Origin: CADEDH01 sp047971245
Lineage (GTDB): Bacteria > Actinomycetota > Acidimicrobiia > Acidimicrobiales > SZUA-35
NCBI GenBank assembly: GCA_047971245.1
Contig: JBKDZN010000057.1
Location: 9,193-73,192, forward strand
Length of the DNA stretch: 64,000 nt
Direction of reading: 5' to 3'
The first letter of the stretch is position 1. Every line of letters begins with the position of its first letter. A program made the position numbers and the translations under genes. Positions 1 to 7,833 of the stretch are shown one piece after another. A model generated the notes under the pieces. It did no database searches, was not told the origin of the DNA, and saw nothing but the letters and a program-made list of their open reading frames with translations.

Positions 1-730
1 CCGTCACGCCGGTTGGCGGGGGCGACCCCGGTTCTGTACTCCCGGCGGCCGGTCCGGTGACCGTCGGCGGGTCCTCACCGGCCGGGGACTCGGCCCGGGA
101 AGGGGCGGGCCGGGCATGGTCGAACGCCAGCCGCCGGCGTACCGCCTCCGTCCGTTCGGCCACGTCCAGGGGGGCAGCCACATCCACACAGAGACCGAAC
201 CGGTCGAGGAGTTGGGGTCGGAGCTCGCCCTCCTCGGGGTTCATCGAGCCGATCAGGACGAACCGGGCCGGATGGCGGTGTGACAACCCGTCGCGTTCCA
301 CCACGTTCTCGCCCGAGGCGGCGACGTCGAGCAGGACGTCGACCAGATGGTCGGGTAGCAGGTTGATCTCGTCCACATAGAGCACCCCGCCGTCGGCGGC
401 GGCCAGCAGACCGGCCTCGAACCGCAACTCCCCCCCGGTCAGTGCGGCCCGGGTGTCGAGGGTGCCCACCACCCGGTCCTCGGTCGCCCCCAACGGGAGG
501 TCGACGAACGGGGCGCCACCGAGCAGGTCGGCCAGGCCCCGGGCGAGGGTGGTCTTGGCCGATCCCTTCTGGCCCCGGAGCAGGACACCCCCGAGGAGGG
601 GGTCCCGGGCCGCCAGCCGGAGGGCCAGCTTGGCCTCGTCCTGGCCGACGACGGCGTCGAACGGGAACGCGCCCGAGGCGCCGCGCCGCTCGAGGGGCGG
701 GGTGCTGTGGTCGGACAGCAGATCGGTCAC
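1..730 (-). CDS. ChlI/ChlD-type (probably cobalt) chelatase, partial (C-terminus beyond left edge)
   Basis: AAA+ chelatase subunit. The visible 243 residues contain a Walker A-type segment (GQKGSAKTT), a Walker B-like segment (VLYVDEINLL) and the sensor segment GSMNPEEGELRPQLLDRFG, all typical of the BchI/ChlI ATPase that drives metal insertion into tetrapyrroles. The GTG start at 730 has a strong GGGAGGAGG ribosome site and overlaps the stop of the small frame upstream (GTGA). A cobalamin riboswitch lies about 200 bp upstream, so cobalt rather than magnesium is the likely metal. The family relative would be the actinobacterial putative cobaltochelatase that fuses ChlI and ChlD domains, but the ChlD part is outside the window. 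The Pro/Thr-rich stretch at the left edge fits an interdomain linker. Confidence 0.88.
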   Translation of the reverse strand, partial: MTDLLSDHSTPPLERRGASGAFPFDAVVGQDEAKLALRLAARDPLLGGVLLRGQKGSAKTTLARGLADLLGGAPFVDLPLGATEDRVVGTLDTRAALTGGELRFEAGLLAAADGGVLYVDEINLLPDHLVDVLLDVAASGENVVERDGLSHRHPARFVLIGSMNPEEGELRPQLLDRFGLCVDVAAPLDVAERTEAVRRRLAFDHARPAPSRAESPAGEDPPTVTGPAAGSTEPGSPPPTGVT

Positions 731-921
731 CGGGCCTCCTCCCGGCCCTCGACGACCGGCACGGGGTCGGTCTGGGCGTTCCGGGCCGGTTGGGTGGCCG
801 CCCATCCTTGAGGATCGGCACCTCCGGGTGGACCTTCAGCGATTGGCGGTATCGCCCCGGTGATCGGTTGCTCGGCCGGGCGGGGGCCGGGAGCCGGGGC
901 AGGTGGGCCGACGACGGCCAT
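727..921 (-). CDS. Small Pro/Ala-rich frame between B12 riboswitch and chelatase
   Basis: A 64-residue frame that starts just downstream of the cobalamin riboswitch and ends in a GTGA overlap with the chelatase start, so the two would be translationally coupled. It is rich in Pro, Gly and Ala and has no membrane segment or recognisable domain. It could be a leader peptide, a short real protein, or an accidental frame in GC-rich leader DNA. I do not recognise a family. The only support is its position and the coupled stop/start. Confidence 0.35.
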   Translation of the reverse strand: MAVVGPPAPAPGPRPAEQPITGAIPPIAEGPPGGADPQGWAATQPARNAQTDPVPVVEGREEAR

Positions 922-949
922 GGCGGGTTCTCCATCCTCGTGGGTGCAC

Positions 950-1125
950 AGCGGCCCGGCCGGTGTCCTGGCTCCCGGATCGAGGCTCGCCTCCGCCTTC
1001 CAGCGCTCGCCGTGGCGTCGTGGAGGTTCGCTCCCCGGTGACAGTTGCGGGACAGCCCCGGATTCTCACCGGTGTTCCCGTTCGGGTCGTGGCGAACATA
1101 GGCGACCGGCCGGTGACCGTCCAGC
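950..1125 (-). promoter_or_regulatory. Cobalamin (B12) riboswitch
   Basis: Read on the minus strand, about 1040-1080 shows the conserved core GGTGAGAATCCGGGGCTG followed by CCCGCAACTGT. About 960-975 shows the second conserved block GGAGCCAGGACACC. These match the B12-box and the AGYCAGGANACC block of cobalamin riboswitches in the right order and spacing. It sits in the leader of the chelatase operon and should turn expression down when adenosylcobalamin binds. The outer limits are approximate. Confidence 0.9.
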
Positions 1126-1183
1126 AGGGGATGGTCGGTGCGGCACCCCGGCTCCGAGCCCGAACGCTGCTCCCCTCGACGCG

Positions 1184-1220
1184 ACACGGCCCGGAGCAGG
1201 TTTGCCGCTCCGGGCCGTGT
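1184..1220 (-). terminator. Hairpin after the tRNA operon
   Basis: A perfect 14-bp inverted repeat (1184-1197 with 1207-1220) with a 9-nt loop lies 9 nt past the 3' end of tRNA-Phe. On the minus strand no U tract follows the hairpin, whereas the plus strand has CTTTTCTC right after it. It is probably the terminator of the tRNA transcript and insulates it from the riboswitch leader. Confidence 0.6.
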
Positions 1221-1228
1221 CTTTTCTC

Positions 1229-1304
1229 TGGTGGTCGGGACCGGCGTCGATCCGGTGACCTACCGCTTTTCAGGCGGTCGCTCTGCCAACTGAGCTACCC
1301 GACC
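1229..1304 (-). tRNA. tRNA-Phe(GAA)
   Basis: The cloverleaf can be folded by eye: acceptor GGTCGGG with CCCGACC, anticodon stem ACCGC/GCGGT enclosing CTGAAAA (anticodon GAA), and T stem ACCGG/CCGGT. The 3' CCA is encoded. It is the last gene of a Glu-Asp-Phe tRNA cluster. Confidence 0.96.
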
Positions 1305-1371
1305 CTGCCCGATTCGCCCGGGCCGGGCCCGGACGAACTCGCACCCGACGGCGGAACCGACGGGTGGTGCG

Positions 1372-1446
1372 CGGTCCTGACGAGATTTGAACTCGCGACC
1401 TCCGCCTTGACAGGGCGGCGTGCACTCCAGACTGCACTACAGGACC
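1372..1446 (-). tRNA. tRNA-Asp(GTC)
   Basis: Acceptor GGTCCTG pairs with CAGGACC, and the anticodon loop CTGTCAA gives GTC. The discriminator base is G and no CCA is encoded. It lies between tRNA-Glu and tRNA-Phe. Confidence 0.96.
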
Positions 1447-1493
1447 AGATTGATGATGTGACCACCAACGCCCACTCGCGTGTGGACGTTGGC

Positions 1494-1569
1494 TGGCACC
1501 CCCAACGGGATTCGAACCCGTGTTGCCTGCGTGAAAGGCAGGTGTCCTAGGCCACTGAACGATGGGGGC
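1494..1569 (-). tRNA. tRNA-Glu(TTC)
   Basis: Acceptor GCCCCCA pairs with TGGGGGT (a G-T pair at the end), and anticodon stem CCTGC/GCAGG encloses CTTTCAC, anticodon TTC. The 3' CCA is encoded. It is the first gene of the Glu-Asp-Phe cluster, an order also seen in mycobacteria. Confidence 0.96.
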
Positions 1570-1713
1570 CGGGATAACTGCGCTCGCTCCCAGGGGGACA
1601 TGCATCCCGAGGCCTCGACAATCTAGCAGGCGGCCGACCGAAGCCACACCCGATTATCGCCGATGTCCGACCCGGTGCGATCGGGACCGCCGATGCCGGA
1701 CACCACGGCACGA

Positions 1714-2235
1714 TCAGGTGAGGTCGGTGGGGGGTTCGGGGGCGTCGGGACGGCCCTCGGGGGGGAGCACCCCGGCCAGGGTGTCGACGATCTCGCCGAC
1801 CAGCGCGCCGAGCTGGTGGTACACCATGAACGCGGCCCGCTCGTCGTCGTCGGTCGGGGCCTCGTCGTCGTCCTCGCTCACGTCGAGCCGGGTGCCGAGC
1901 ACCAGGCGGAGGTCGTTGATGATGGTCAGCCACGACACCAGCTCCCCCTCGGTCAGGGAGGGGGACGTCACGGTCTCCCGCATGGTGTCGATGGCGGCCC
2001 GCCGTTCGTCGATCAGCTCGGAGCGTCCCAGGATCTGGTAGGCGGCGTCGAGTTCCGGATCGTCCGGGTACGCGGTGGGGAACAGGCGGCGGGTGTCGTC
2101 CAGTTCCAGGTCGAGGAGTTCGTCGAGCTGGTCGGCCAGTTCGACCACCCAGGCCCGGGACTCCGGGGCGAGCCGCACCGTGAACCGCCCGTCCGTGGTG
2201 GCCTCGAACAAGCGGCGATCGCGAAAGAGTCCCAT
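1714..2235 (-). CDS. DUF2017 family protein
   Basis: A 173-residue protein with a basic N-terminal segment, an LxLELDDTR-type helical region and acidic stretches (SEDDDEAPTDDDERA), matching the actinobacterial DUF2017 family of unknown function. The ATG at 2235 is chosen because GGAGGG lies just before it and it begins 14 bp after the clpS stop. A longer frame adds only 14 unconvincing residues. DUF2017 genes commonly follow clpS in actinobacteria, so a link to ClpS-ClpP proteolysis is possible but unproven. Confidence 0.82.
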   Translation of the reverse strand: MGLFRDRRLFEATTDGRFTVRLAPESRAWVVELADQLDELLDLELDDTRRLFPTAYPDDPELDAAYQILGRSELIDERRAAIDTMRETVTSPSLTEGELVSWLTIINDLRLVLGTRLDVSEDDDEAPTDDDERAAFMVYHQLGALVGEIVDTLAGVLPPEGRPDAPEPPTDLT

Positions 2236-2249
2236 TCCCGCCCTCCGGA

Positions 2250-2537
2250 CTACTCGTCGTGTTCCATCGTCGCCCACAGACCATGGTGGTGGAGCCGCTG
2301 CACATCCCGCTCCGCCTCGGTTCGGGTGCCACTCGACACCACGGCCCGCCCCTTGTGGTGGACGTCGAGCATGAGCTGGTTGGCCTTCTCCTCGCTGTAC
2401 CCGAACAGCTTGCGGAACACATAGGCCACATAGGTCATCAGGTTGATGGGATCGTTCCAGACGATCACCCGCCAGGGCCGGTCCTCCTCCACCAGTTCAT
2501 CGCCCGCGGTCTGGTGGACCTCGAGCGGGGCGGTCAC
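2250..2537 (-). CDS. clpS: ATP-dependent Clp protease adaptor ClpS
   Basis: A 95-residue N-end-rule adaptor that binds ClpA/ClpC and presents substrates with destabilising N-termini. The core signature WRVIVWNDPINLMTYVAYVF and the following LFGYSEEKANQLMLDVHHKG are unmistakable. The GTG start at 2537 overlaps the stop of the heme A synthase gene (GTGA), so the two genes are coupled. DUF2017 follows on the same strand. The larger frames around it are artefacts. Confidence 0.95.
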   Translation of the reverse strand: MTAPLEVHQTAGDELVEEDRPWRVIVWNDPINLMTYVAYVFRKLFGYSEEKANQLMLDVHHKGRAVVSSGTRTEAERDVQRLHHHGLWATMEHDE

Positions 2538-3481
2538 GAGGCCACCACCGACGGTTCGTTCGGGGCGGTGCCGGTGCTGAGCGGATCCGGCTCCGGGCCC
2601 GGCTCGGGTTCCATCGGCGGTCGGTGCCAGAGGCGGAGGTGGAGGACCAGGAGCAGGTCCCAGACCACCATCGAGCCGATGAGGTGGAGCATGACCAGGG
2701 CGGGCGGGACGCTGAGCGCGAACTGGAGGTAGCCGATGCCACCCTGGACCACGACCGCGGCCACGAGCAGCCGGGCGGCCGCGGCCGCCGACTCCGGACC
2801 GTGGCGCTGGAGCTGCACGGCCAGGGCCACCACCGCGGCGAGCAGGCACCACACCGCGATGCTGTGGATGCGGGTCACGTCGGTCAGCTCGAACGGCAGG
2901 CGATCGGCCCGGGCGTCGCCACTGTTGGGCCCCGTGCCGGTGACCGCGGTGCCGAGCACCATGACCAGTACGGCCAGGGCGACGGCGACCCGGCTGGTGG
3001 TGATCACCCGGGGGGGCACGGCCGGTCCGGTTGGCGGCCCACCGGACCCGGCCCGGACCCAGGCCACGGCTCCGGCCCACAGCAGGGCCATCGAGACGAG
3101 GAAGTGCAACCCGACCGTGGCCGGATGGAGGTGGGCGATCACGACCACGGCGCCGATCGCGATCTGGGCCACCACGCCGGCCACCATGGCCCACGCCGGG
3201 GCCAGGAGATCCCGCCGGAACGGGCGCCGCCGGTAGGCCATGAGGACGGCCAGGGCGACCGACACCGCCACCGCGCCGGTGAACAGGCGGTTGCCGAACT
3301 CGATCCAGGCGTGCAGCTGCCACGCCGGCACCGGGTGTTCCTCGGAACAGATGGGCCAGTTGTCACAGCCCAACCCGGCGTCGGTCAGGCGAACCAGGGC
3401 GCCGGTGACCACGATCGTGGCCAGTAACGCCCACGCCACAGCAACGATGGAGCGGTATCGGGAAGGCCCCACGGTTCGCAC
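2534..3481 (-). CDS. ctaA: Heme A synthase (COX15/CtaA family)
   Basis: A 315-residue, eight-helix membrane protein that oxidises heme O to heme A for the aa3 oxidase encoded nearby. Family hallmarks are TGALVRLTDAGLGCDNWPIC near the N-terminus with the paired cysteine region, EFGNRLFTG, the helix histidines (AHLHPATVGLHF), and TRIHSIAVW and LHLIGS in the second half. It is divergent from ctaB and is followed by clpS with a 4-bp overlap. The pathway partner CtaB and the recipient oxidase lie within 8 kb. Confidence 0.95.
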   Translation of the reverse strand: MRTVGPSRYRSIVAVAWALLATIVVTGALVRLTDAGLGCDNWPICSEEHPVPAWQLHAWIEFGNRLFTGAVAVSVALAVLMAYRRRPFRRDLLAPAWAMVAGVVAQIAIGAVVVIAHLHPATVGLHFLVSMALLWAGAVAWVRAGSGGPPTGPAVPPRVITTSRVAVALAVLVMVLGTAVTGTGPNSGDARADRLPFELTDVTRIHSIAVWCLLAAVVALAVQLQRHGPESAAAAARLLVAAVVVQGGIGYLQFALSVPPALVMLHLIGSMVVWDLLLVLHLRLWHRPPMEPEPGPEPDPLSTGTAPNEPSVVAS

Positions 3482-3589
3482 GCCTCCACGCTAACTGGTT
3501 CCACCGGTCGTGGGCGATCGCCAGGAAAGATGGTTGCAGTTTCGGTCATCTCCTGGCCCCGGGCGGCGCGCGGTCGGTACGCTGCGGGT

Positions 3590-4495
3590 GTGGTAGCCAC
3601 TGCGGCCCCCAGTCGGCATCGGGCACTTGCGTTCATCGCGCTCACCAAGCCCCGGATCATCGAGCTGTTGCTCGTGACGACGGTGCCGACCATGATTCTG
3701 GCCCAGCAGGGACTGCCCTCGGTCTGGTTGATGGTCAACACCGTCATCGGCGGAACCCTGGCCGCCGGCGGAGCCAACGCCTTCAACATGTACATCGACC
3801 GCGACATCGACGCGGTGATGAACCGGACCAAGGGCCGCCCGCTCGTCACCGGGGAGGTCGCGCCCACCGAGGCCCTGGTGTTCGCCTTCGCGGTGGAGGC
3901 CGCCGCCTTCGTGTGGTTGTGGACGCTGGTCAACCTGCTGTCGGCCGTGCTCGCGTTGGCCGCGTGTGCCTTCTATGTCGGCGTCTACACCCTGTGGCTG
4001 AAGCGCTCCTCCACCCAGAACATCGTGATCGGCGGGGCGGCCGGGGCCGCCCCGGTCCTGATCGGCTGGTCGGCGGTGACCGACTCGTTGAGCTGGGCGG
4101 CGGTGATCCTGTTCGCCGTCATCTTCTTCTGGACCCCGCCCCACTTCTGGGCCCTGGCCATCAAGTACACCGACGACTACTCGGCGGCCGAGGTGCCGAT
4201 GATGCCGGTGGTCGAGGGGTTCCGGTCCACGGCCCGCCAGATGGCGGTGTACGCCGCCATCGTCTGGGTCCTCAGCCTGGCCCTCTGGTTCGTGGCGCCG
4301 GTCGGCTGGTTCTACATGGGCACGGCGTTCGTGTTCGGCGCCTGGTTCACCTTCGGCGCCGTCCGGCTCATGACCGAGACCGACCCCGAGACCCGCTCCC
4401 AGCAGGCCATCCGGTACTTCACGTTCTCCATCACCTATCTCACGGTGCTGTTCACCGCCCTGGCCGTCGACCAGTTCGTCGGCTGGGGTATGTGA
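3590..4495 (+). CDS. ctaB: Protoheme IX farnesyltransferase (heme O synthase)
   Basis: An integral-membrane UbiA-family prenyltransferase of about 301 residues that adds a farnesyl group to heme B. The two Asp-rich motifs are clear: NMYIDRDIDAVMNRTKGRPL and DDYSAAEVPMMPV. Typical features are LTKPRIIELLLVTTVPTM at the start and FFWTPPHFWALAI. The GTG at 3590 is preferred over 3530. TACGCT at 3578-3583 lies 6 nt before it and no ribosome site is present, a leaderless arrangement repeated elsewhere in the window, and the residues before it are not family-like. Confidence 0.94.
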   Translation: MVATAAPSRHRALAFIALTKPRIIELLLVTTVPTMILAQQGLPSVWLMVNTVIGGTLAAGGANAFNMYIDRDIDAVMNRTKGRPLVTGEVAPTEALVFAFAVEAAAFVWLWTLVNLLSAVLALAACAFYVGVYTLWLKRSSTQNIVIGGAAGAAPVLIGWSAVTDSLSWAAVILFAVIFFWTPPHFWALAIKYTDDYSAAEVPMMPVVEGFRSTARQMAVYAAIVWVLSLALWFVAPVGWFYMGTAFVFGAWFTFGAVRLMTETDPETRSQQAIRYFTFSITYLTVLFTALAVDQFVGWGM

Positions 4496-4680
4496 CAGTT
4501 TAGAAAACCAGGACCAGAGGCGGTTACAGTACGTGGCCGCACGCCCGGCGGGTGCCCTTTGGTGCGCTCACCAGGCGGAGGGACTGACTTGGTTCGACGG
4601 CCTCCACCGCTTCGCCGAACCCGGTTCGTCCACGGCAAGTCAGTACCATCCGCGCAACGCTCGTCGAGGGCAATCGAACC

Positions 4681-6393
4681 ATGGCATCTCCATCCTCCCG
4701 TCCCGCCGCTCCGGCCGAGCCGCCGAACGTCGGCACCATCGACGGTCTGCTCGGTTCGGCCGATCACAAGACGATCGGGCGGTTCTGGATCGCCGCCGGC
4801 CTGATCGGCCTGATCGGTGGCCTGGCCGTGTCGTCGCTCGTCGGGTTCGAATCGATCGACCTGGCCGGGTTCACGGTGGTCGACGACGCCGGCCAGTTCA
4901 CCCAGCTGTTCTCCCTCGGTGAAGAGCTCGTGTTGTTCGGTGGGCTGGTGCCCCTGCTCATCGGCATCGGGACCTTCCTGGTGCCCCTGCAGGTCGGTGC
5001 CCCGGCCATCGCCTTCGCCCGCGGTGCCGCCGGGGCCTTCTGGACCTGGCTGGCCGGTACGGCGCTGATGGTGGTGGCCCTGGCGGTCAACGGTGGCCCC
5101 GGCGGCGGCCGCCGCGACTTCGTCATCCTCTGGGCCCTGGCCCTGGTGATCAGCCTCGGTGCCCAGGTGTGGGCCCTGGCCGTCCTGGCCACCACGATCC
5201 TCGGGGCCCGGACGAGCGGGATGACCCTCGATCGGGTCCCGTTCACCACCTGGTCGTACCTGGTTTTCTCCCTCCTCGGCCTGGTCACCCTGCCGGTGAT
5301 CATCGCCGACCTGGTCTACGCCTACATCCGGGTCCGCTACGGCCTGCTCCCCAACGACGCCAACACCTCGCTGGTCGGCGTGGTCGCCCCGGTGGCCCTG
5401 GCCCCCGGGGTGTACTGGTTCGGGGTCCCCTTGCTGGGTATGGCCGCCGACATCATCGGGGTCCACACCGGCCGGGCGGTCCGGGCCCAGCGGGCCCTGC
5501 TCGGCGCTCTCGGCGCCCTCGGCTTCGTCTCCTTCGCCGCCGATTACTTCGCCTTCGGCACGGTGCGGCCCCCCCAGTTCGACCAGGCGCTCGGCGTGAT
5601 CGCCATCGTCCTCGCCGTGCTCGTCATCCTGGCCAACCTCGGTCTGGCCGGCGACAGCATCCGCACCGGGGAACCCCGGTTCCGGGCCCCCCTGCTCGCC
5701 GCCCTGGTGTCCGGTCTGGTGCTGTTGCTCGCCGCGGCCACCGCCGTCCTCGGGGTCTTCGAGCCGGTGGCCCTCTGGCTCCACCGGAACACCTCGATCG
5801 GTATCAACCTCGACAAGCTGTTGATCGTCAACGGCACCCGGTTCAACGACGGCATCCGGGCCGTCGTGATCGGCGCCACCGTCACCGCCGTCGTGGCCGG
5901 GCTGGCCAACTGGGCCCCGAAGCTCTGGGGTCGCACCCTCAGTGCCGCCGTGGTGGTCGGTGCCGCCCTGCTGGCCGCCGGAGGCGCCGTCGTGTGGGGC
6001 GCCGGGGCGGTCCTGGCCGGGATCGACGATCAGCCCGCCCTCCCCTACGCCACCCTGGCCGGTGGGGACTCGGTCGAGTTCGGCAACCTGCTCGCCTTCC
6101 TGGGCACCCTGGCCGTCCTGGCCGCCGCCGTGGTCATCGGCCTCGAGGCGGCCCGGGTCGCCTCCGGATCCACCCGCCCGGCCGGCGGCGATCCCTGGAC
6201 CGGTCTCACCCTCGAGTGGGCCACTGACTCGCCTCCGTCGTTCGGCAACTTCGCCTCGGCCCCGGTCGTCCGTTCGGCCACCCCACTGGCCGAGGACGGC
6301 ATGGTGATGGCCCCCGAGGAGGAGGTCCCCGATGAGGAGGCCGGAGAACTGGCCGGTGTGAGCAGCGGCGGGTCGGAGGAGAGCAATGACTGA
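4681..6393 (+). CDS. Degenerate cytochrome c oxidase subunit I-like protein lacking metal ligands
   Basis: A 570-residue polytopic protein that aligns with CtaD from SADHKTIGRFW (real CtaD: TVDHKKIGIMY) to DPWTGLTLEWATDSP (real: DPWDGRTLEWSIQSP). Every ligand position is changed: MHGTIM is SLGEEL (His to Leu79), GHPEVY is LAPGVY (His to Ala241, Glu to Gly243, Tyr245 kept), AHHMF is AADYF, and the HFH heme pair has no His nearby. Only three His occur in the whole protein (29, 262, 368). It cannot bind heme or CuB as in normal oxidases. It is the first gene of the oxidase operon. TACAGT at 4525-4530 is a candidate -10, and otherwise I see nothing in the 185-bp leader. A structural or assembly role is inferred. 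Confidence 0.82.
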   Translation: MASPSSRPAAPAEPPNVGTIDGLLGSADHKTIGRFWIAAGLIGLIGGLAVSSLVGFESIDLAGFTVVDDAGQFTQLFSLGEELVLFGGLVPLLIGIGTFLVPLQVGAPAIAFARGAAGAFWTWLAGTALMVVALAVNGGPGGGRRDFVILWALALVISLGAQVWALAVLATTILGARTSGMTLDRVPFTTWSYLVFSLLGLVTLPVIIADLVYAYIRVRYGLLPNDANTSLVGVVAPVALAPGVYWFGVPLLGMAADIIGVHTGRAVRAQRALLGALGALGFVSFAADYFAFGTVRPPQFDQALGVIAIVLAVLVILANLGLAGDSIRTGEPRFRAPLLAALVSGLVLLLAAATAVLGVFEPVALWLHRNTSIGINLDKLLIVNGTRFNDGIRAVVIGATVTAVVAGLANWAPKLWGRTLSAAVVVGAALLAAGGAVVWGAGAVLAGIDDQPALPYATLAGGDSVEFGNLLAFLGTLAVLAAAVVIGLEAARVASGSTRPAGGDPWTGLTLEWATDSPPSFGNFASAPVVRSATPLAEDGMVMAPEEEVPDEEAGELAGVSSGGSEESND

Positions 6394-7015
6394 CATCTCG
6401 GCGTACTACGACGCTCGCGAGAATCCGCACGACATCATCCCGGAGTACGTCGACGCGCCGGAACCGGCCCGGCCCCGGCTCCTGCTGCTGGCCACCGCCC
6501 TGATCTCCGCCGCCGTGCTCGTCGGGTACGGGGCCATGGTCGGCTACTACCTGTCGGTCCGGGCCCCCATCCGGGCCTCGGGCGAATCATGGCTGCCGGC
6601 CGACATTCCCCTGACCCAGCCCAACTTCATGCTGATCACGGTGGCGATGTCGGTGATCACCGCCGGGTGGGCGCTCCAGGCGGTACGCAACGACGACAAG
6701 GCGAACAGTTACATCGCCATCTGCCTGACCCTGTTGTTCGGGTTCGCCCAGATCGCCCAGACGGCCTATCTCCTGACCCTGCTCGAGACGCCCGCCGGCG
6801 ACGGCGAAGCGGCGTCGCTCATGTACCTGTTGATCGGTACCCAGATCGCCGTGATGCTGGTGGCGATGGCCTTCATGGCCCTGACCCTGTTGCGCACCCT
6901 CGGTGGGGGCTACTCGGCCCGCGATTCGGAGGGTGTGCTGAGCGCGGCGATCTTCTGGTTCGTGTCGGCCGGGGTGTACACCCTGCTGTGGTACGTCGTT
7001 TACATCAGTAAGTAG
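6386..7015 (+). CDS. Cytochrome c oxidase subunit III-like membrane protein (divergent paralog)
   Basis: A 209-residue protein with about five membrane helices. Its order of segments follows the real CtaE encoded 4 kb downstream. The helix after RNDDKANSYIAI matches the one after DGNTRNAKVWLA, and the end IFWFVSAGVYTLLWYVVYI matches LYWHFVDIVWVLIFTIVYL. The FHGVHVTGG histidines of subunit III are absent. The start overlaps the preceding stop by 8 bp, so it is coupled to the ligand-less subunit I-like gene. The pair looks like a duplicated I/III module that lost its cofactors. Homology is judged by eye, and it is weaker than for the subunit I-like gene. Confidence 0.6.
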   Translation: MTDISAYYDARENPHDIIPEYVDAPEPARPRLLLLATALISAAVLVGYGAMVGYYLSVRAPIRASGESWLPADIPLTQPNFMLITVAMSVITAGWALQAVRNDDKANSYIAICLTLLFGFAQIAQTAYLLTLLETPAGDGEAASLMYLLIGTQIAVMLVAMAFMALTLLRTLGGGYSARDSEGVLSAAIFWFVSAGVYTLLWYVVYISK

Positions 7016-7038
7016 GTCGAGGAGTAGGTCGAGAAACG

Positions 7039-7833
7039 ATGTTCACCTGGGGTTCCAAATTCCTCTTCGGCCTGTCGGCCGGGTCGCTGGTCGGCGCCTG
7101 GCTCTACGGCCTGTTCAGCGGCGGTTCGCTGGTCGGTGTGATCAGCATCGGCTACAAGGGCGGTGTCGGTGATCTCACCGGGTACGCCATCCTGCTCACC
7201 ATCGCCGCCGTCATGTTCCTGCTCGGTCTGCTCAACCTGATGATCCGGGACGGGTCGGCCGAGGTGGCCGCCGAGTCGGTCGGGGCCGACCACGCCCTCA
7301 CCGTCAGCACCCCCCGGGCATCGTCCTACTGGGGCCCGTTGGCCGCCTTCGGTCTCGCCGCGGTGGTGCTGGGGATCGCGGTGTCCACCGCCTTCCTGAT
7401 CCTCGGCGCGGTGGTCCTGTTCGCGGTGGCCATCGAGTGGCTCATCCTCGACTGGTCGGATCGGGCCACCGGCGATCCCGACGTCAATGCCGCCATCCGC
7501 AGCCGTCTAGCCGGGCCCTTCGAGGTGCCGGTGCTGGCGCTGCTGGGGGCCGCCTTCCTGGTCCTGGCCCTGTCACGAGTGCTGCTGGCGCTGAGCAGCC
7601 CCACGGCCTCCACCATCTTTGCCGGGGTGGCGGCGGCCATCGTGTTCGCCTTGGCGATCGCCATCGCCAAGTCGAATGCCCCCCGTTCGATCATCAGCGG
7701 CGTCGTGGCCCTCGGGGCCATCGCCGTCCTGGCCGGTGGAGTCGTCGGCGCCGTCGTCGGCGAACGCCCCATCGGACATCACGAGACCGACTCGGCCGAT
7801 CACGCCGACGTCGAAGGAGGCGAAGGCGAGTGA
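7039..7833 (+). CDS. Oxidase-operon membrane protein of unknown function
   Basis: A 264-residue protein with about seven hydrophobic helices and an acidic, His-containing tail (GHHETDSADHADVEGG). The segment SSYWGPLAAFGLAAVVLGIA followed by AIEWLILDWSDRATGD recalls actinobacterial oxidase accessory subunits such as CtaF, but I cannot assign it. It lies between the degenerate I/III pair and ctaC, and its stop overlaps the ctaC start (GTGA), so it is very likely part of the oxidase transcript. The second half carries a run of alanine-rich helices. Confidence 0.7.
   Translation: MFTWGSKFLFGLSAGSLVGAWLYGLFSGGSLVGVISIGYKGGVGDLTGYAILLTIAAVMFLLGLLNLMIRDGSAEVAAESVGADHALTVSTPRASSYWGPLAAFGLAAVVLGIAVSTAFLILGAVVLFAVAIEWLILDWSDRATGDPDVNAAIRSRLAGPFEVPVLALLGAAFLVLALSRVLLALSSPTASTIFAGVAAAIVFALAIAIAKSNAPRSIISGVVALGAIAVLAGGVVGAVVGERPIGHHETDSADHADVEGGEGE

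Noticed and set aside
75..1187. A 370-codon minus-strand frame across the riboswitch and chelatase
   Set aside because: It runs in a different frame from the clear AAA+ chelatase and would translate the riboswitch.
4435..6396. A 653-codon minus-strand frame opposite the subunit I-like gene
   Set aside because: Gly/Asp/Gln-rich shadow. The plus-strand frame aligns with CtaD along its length.
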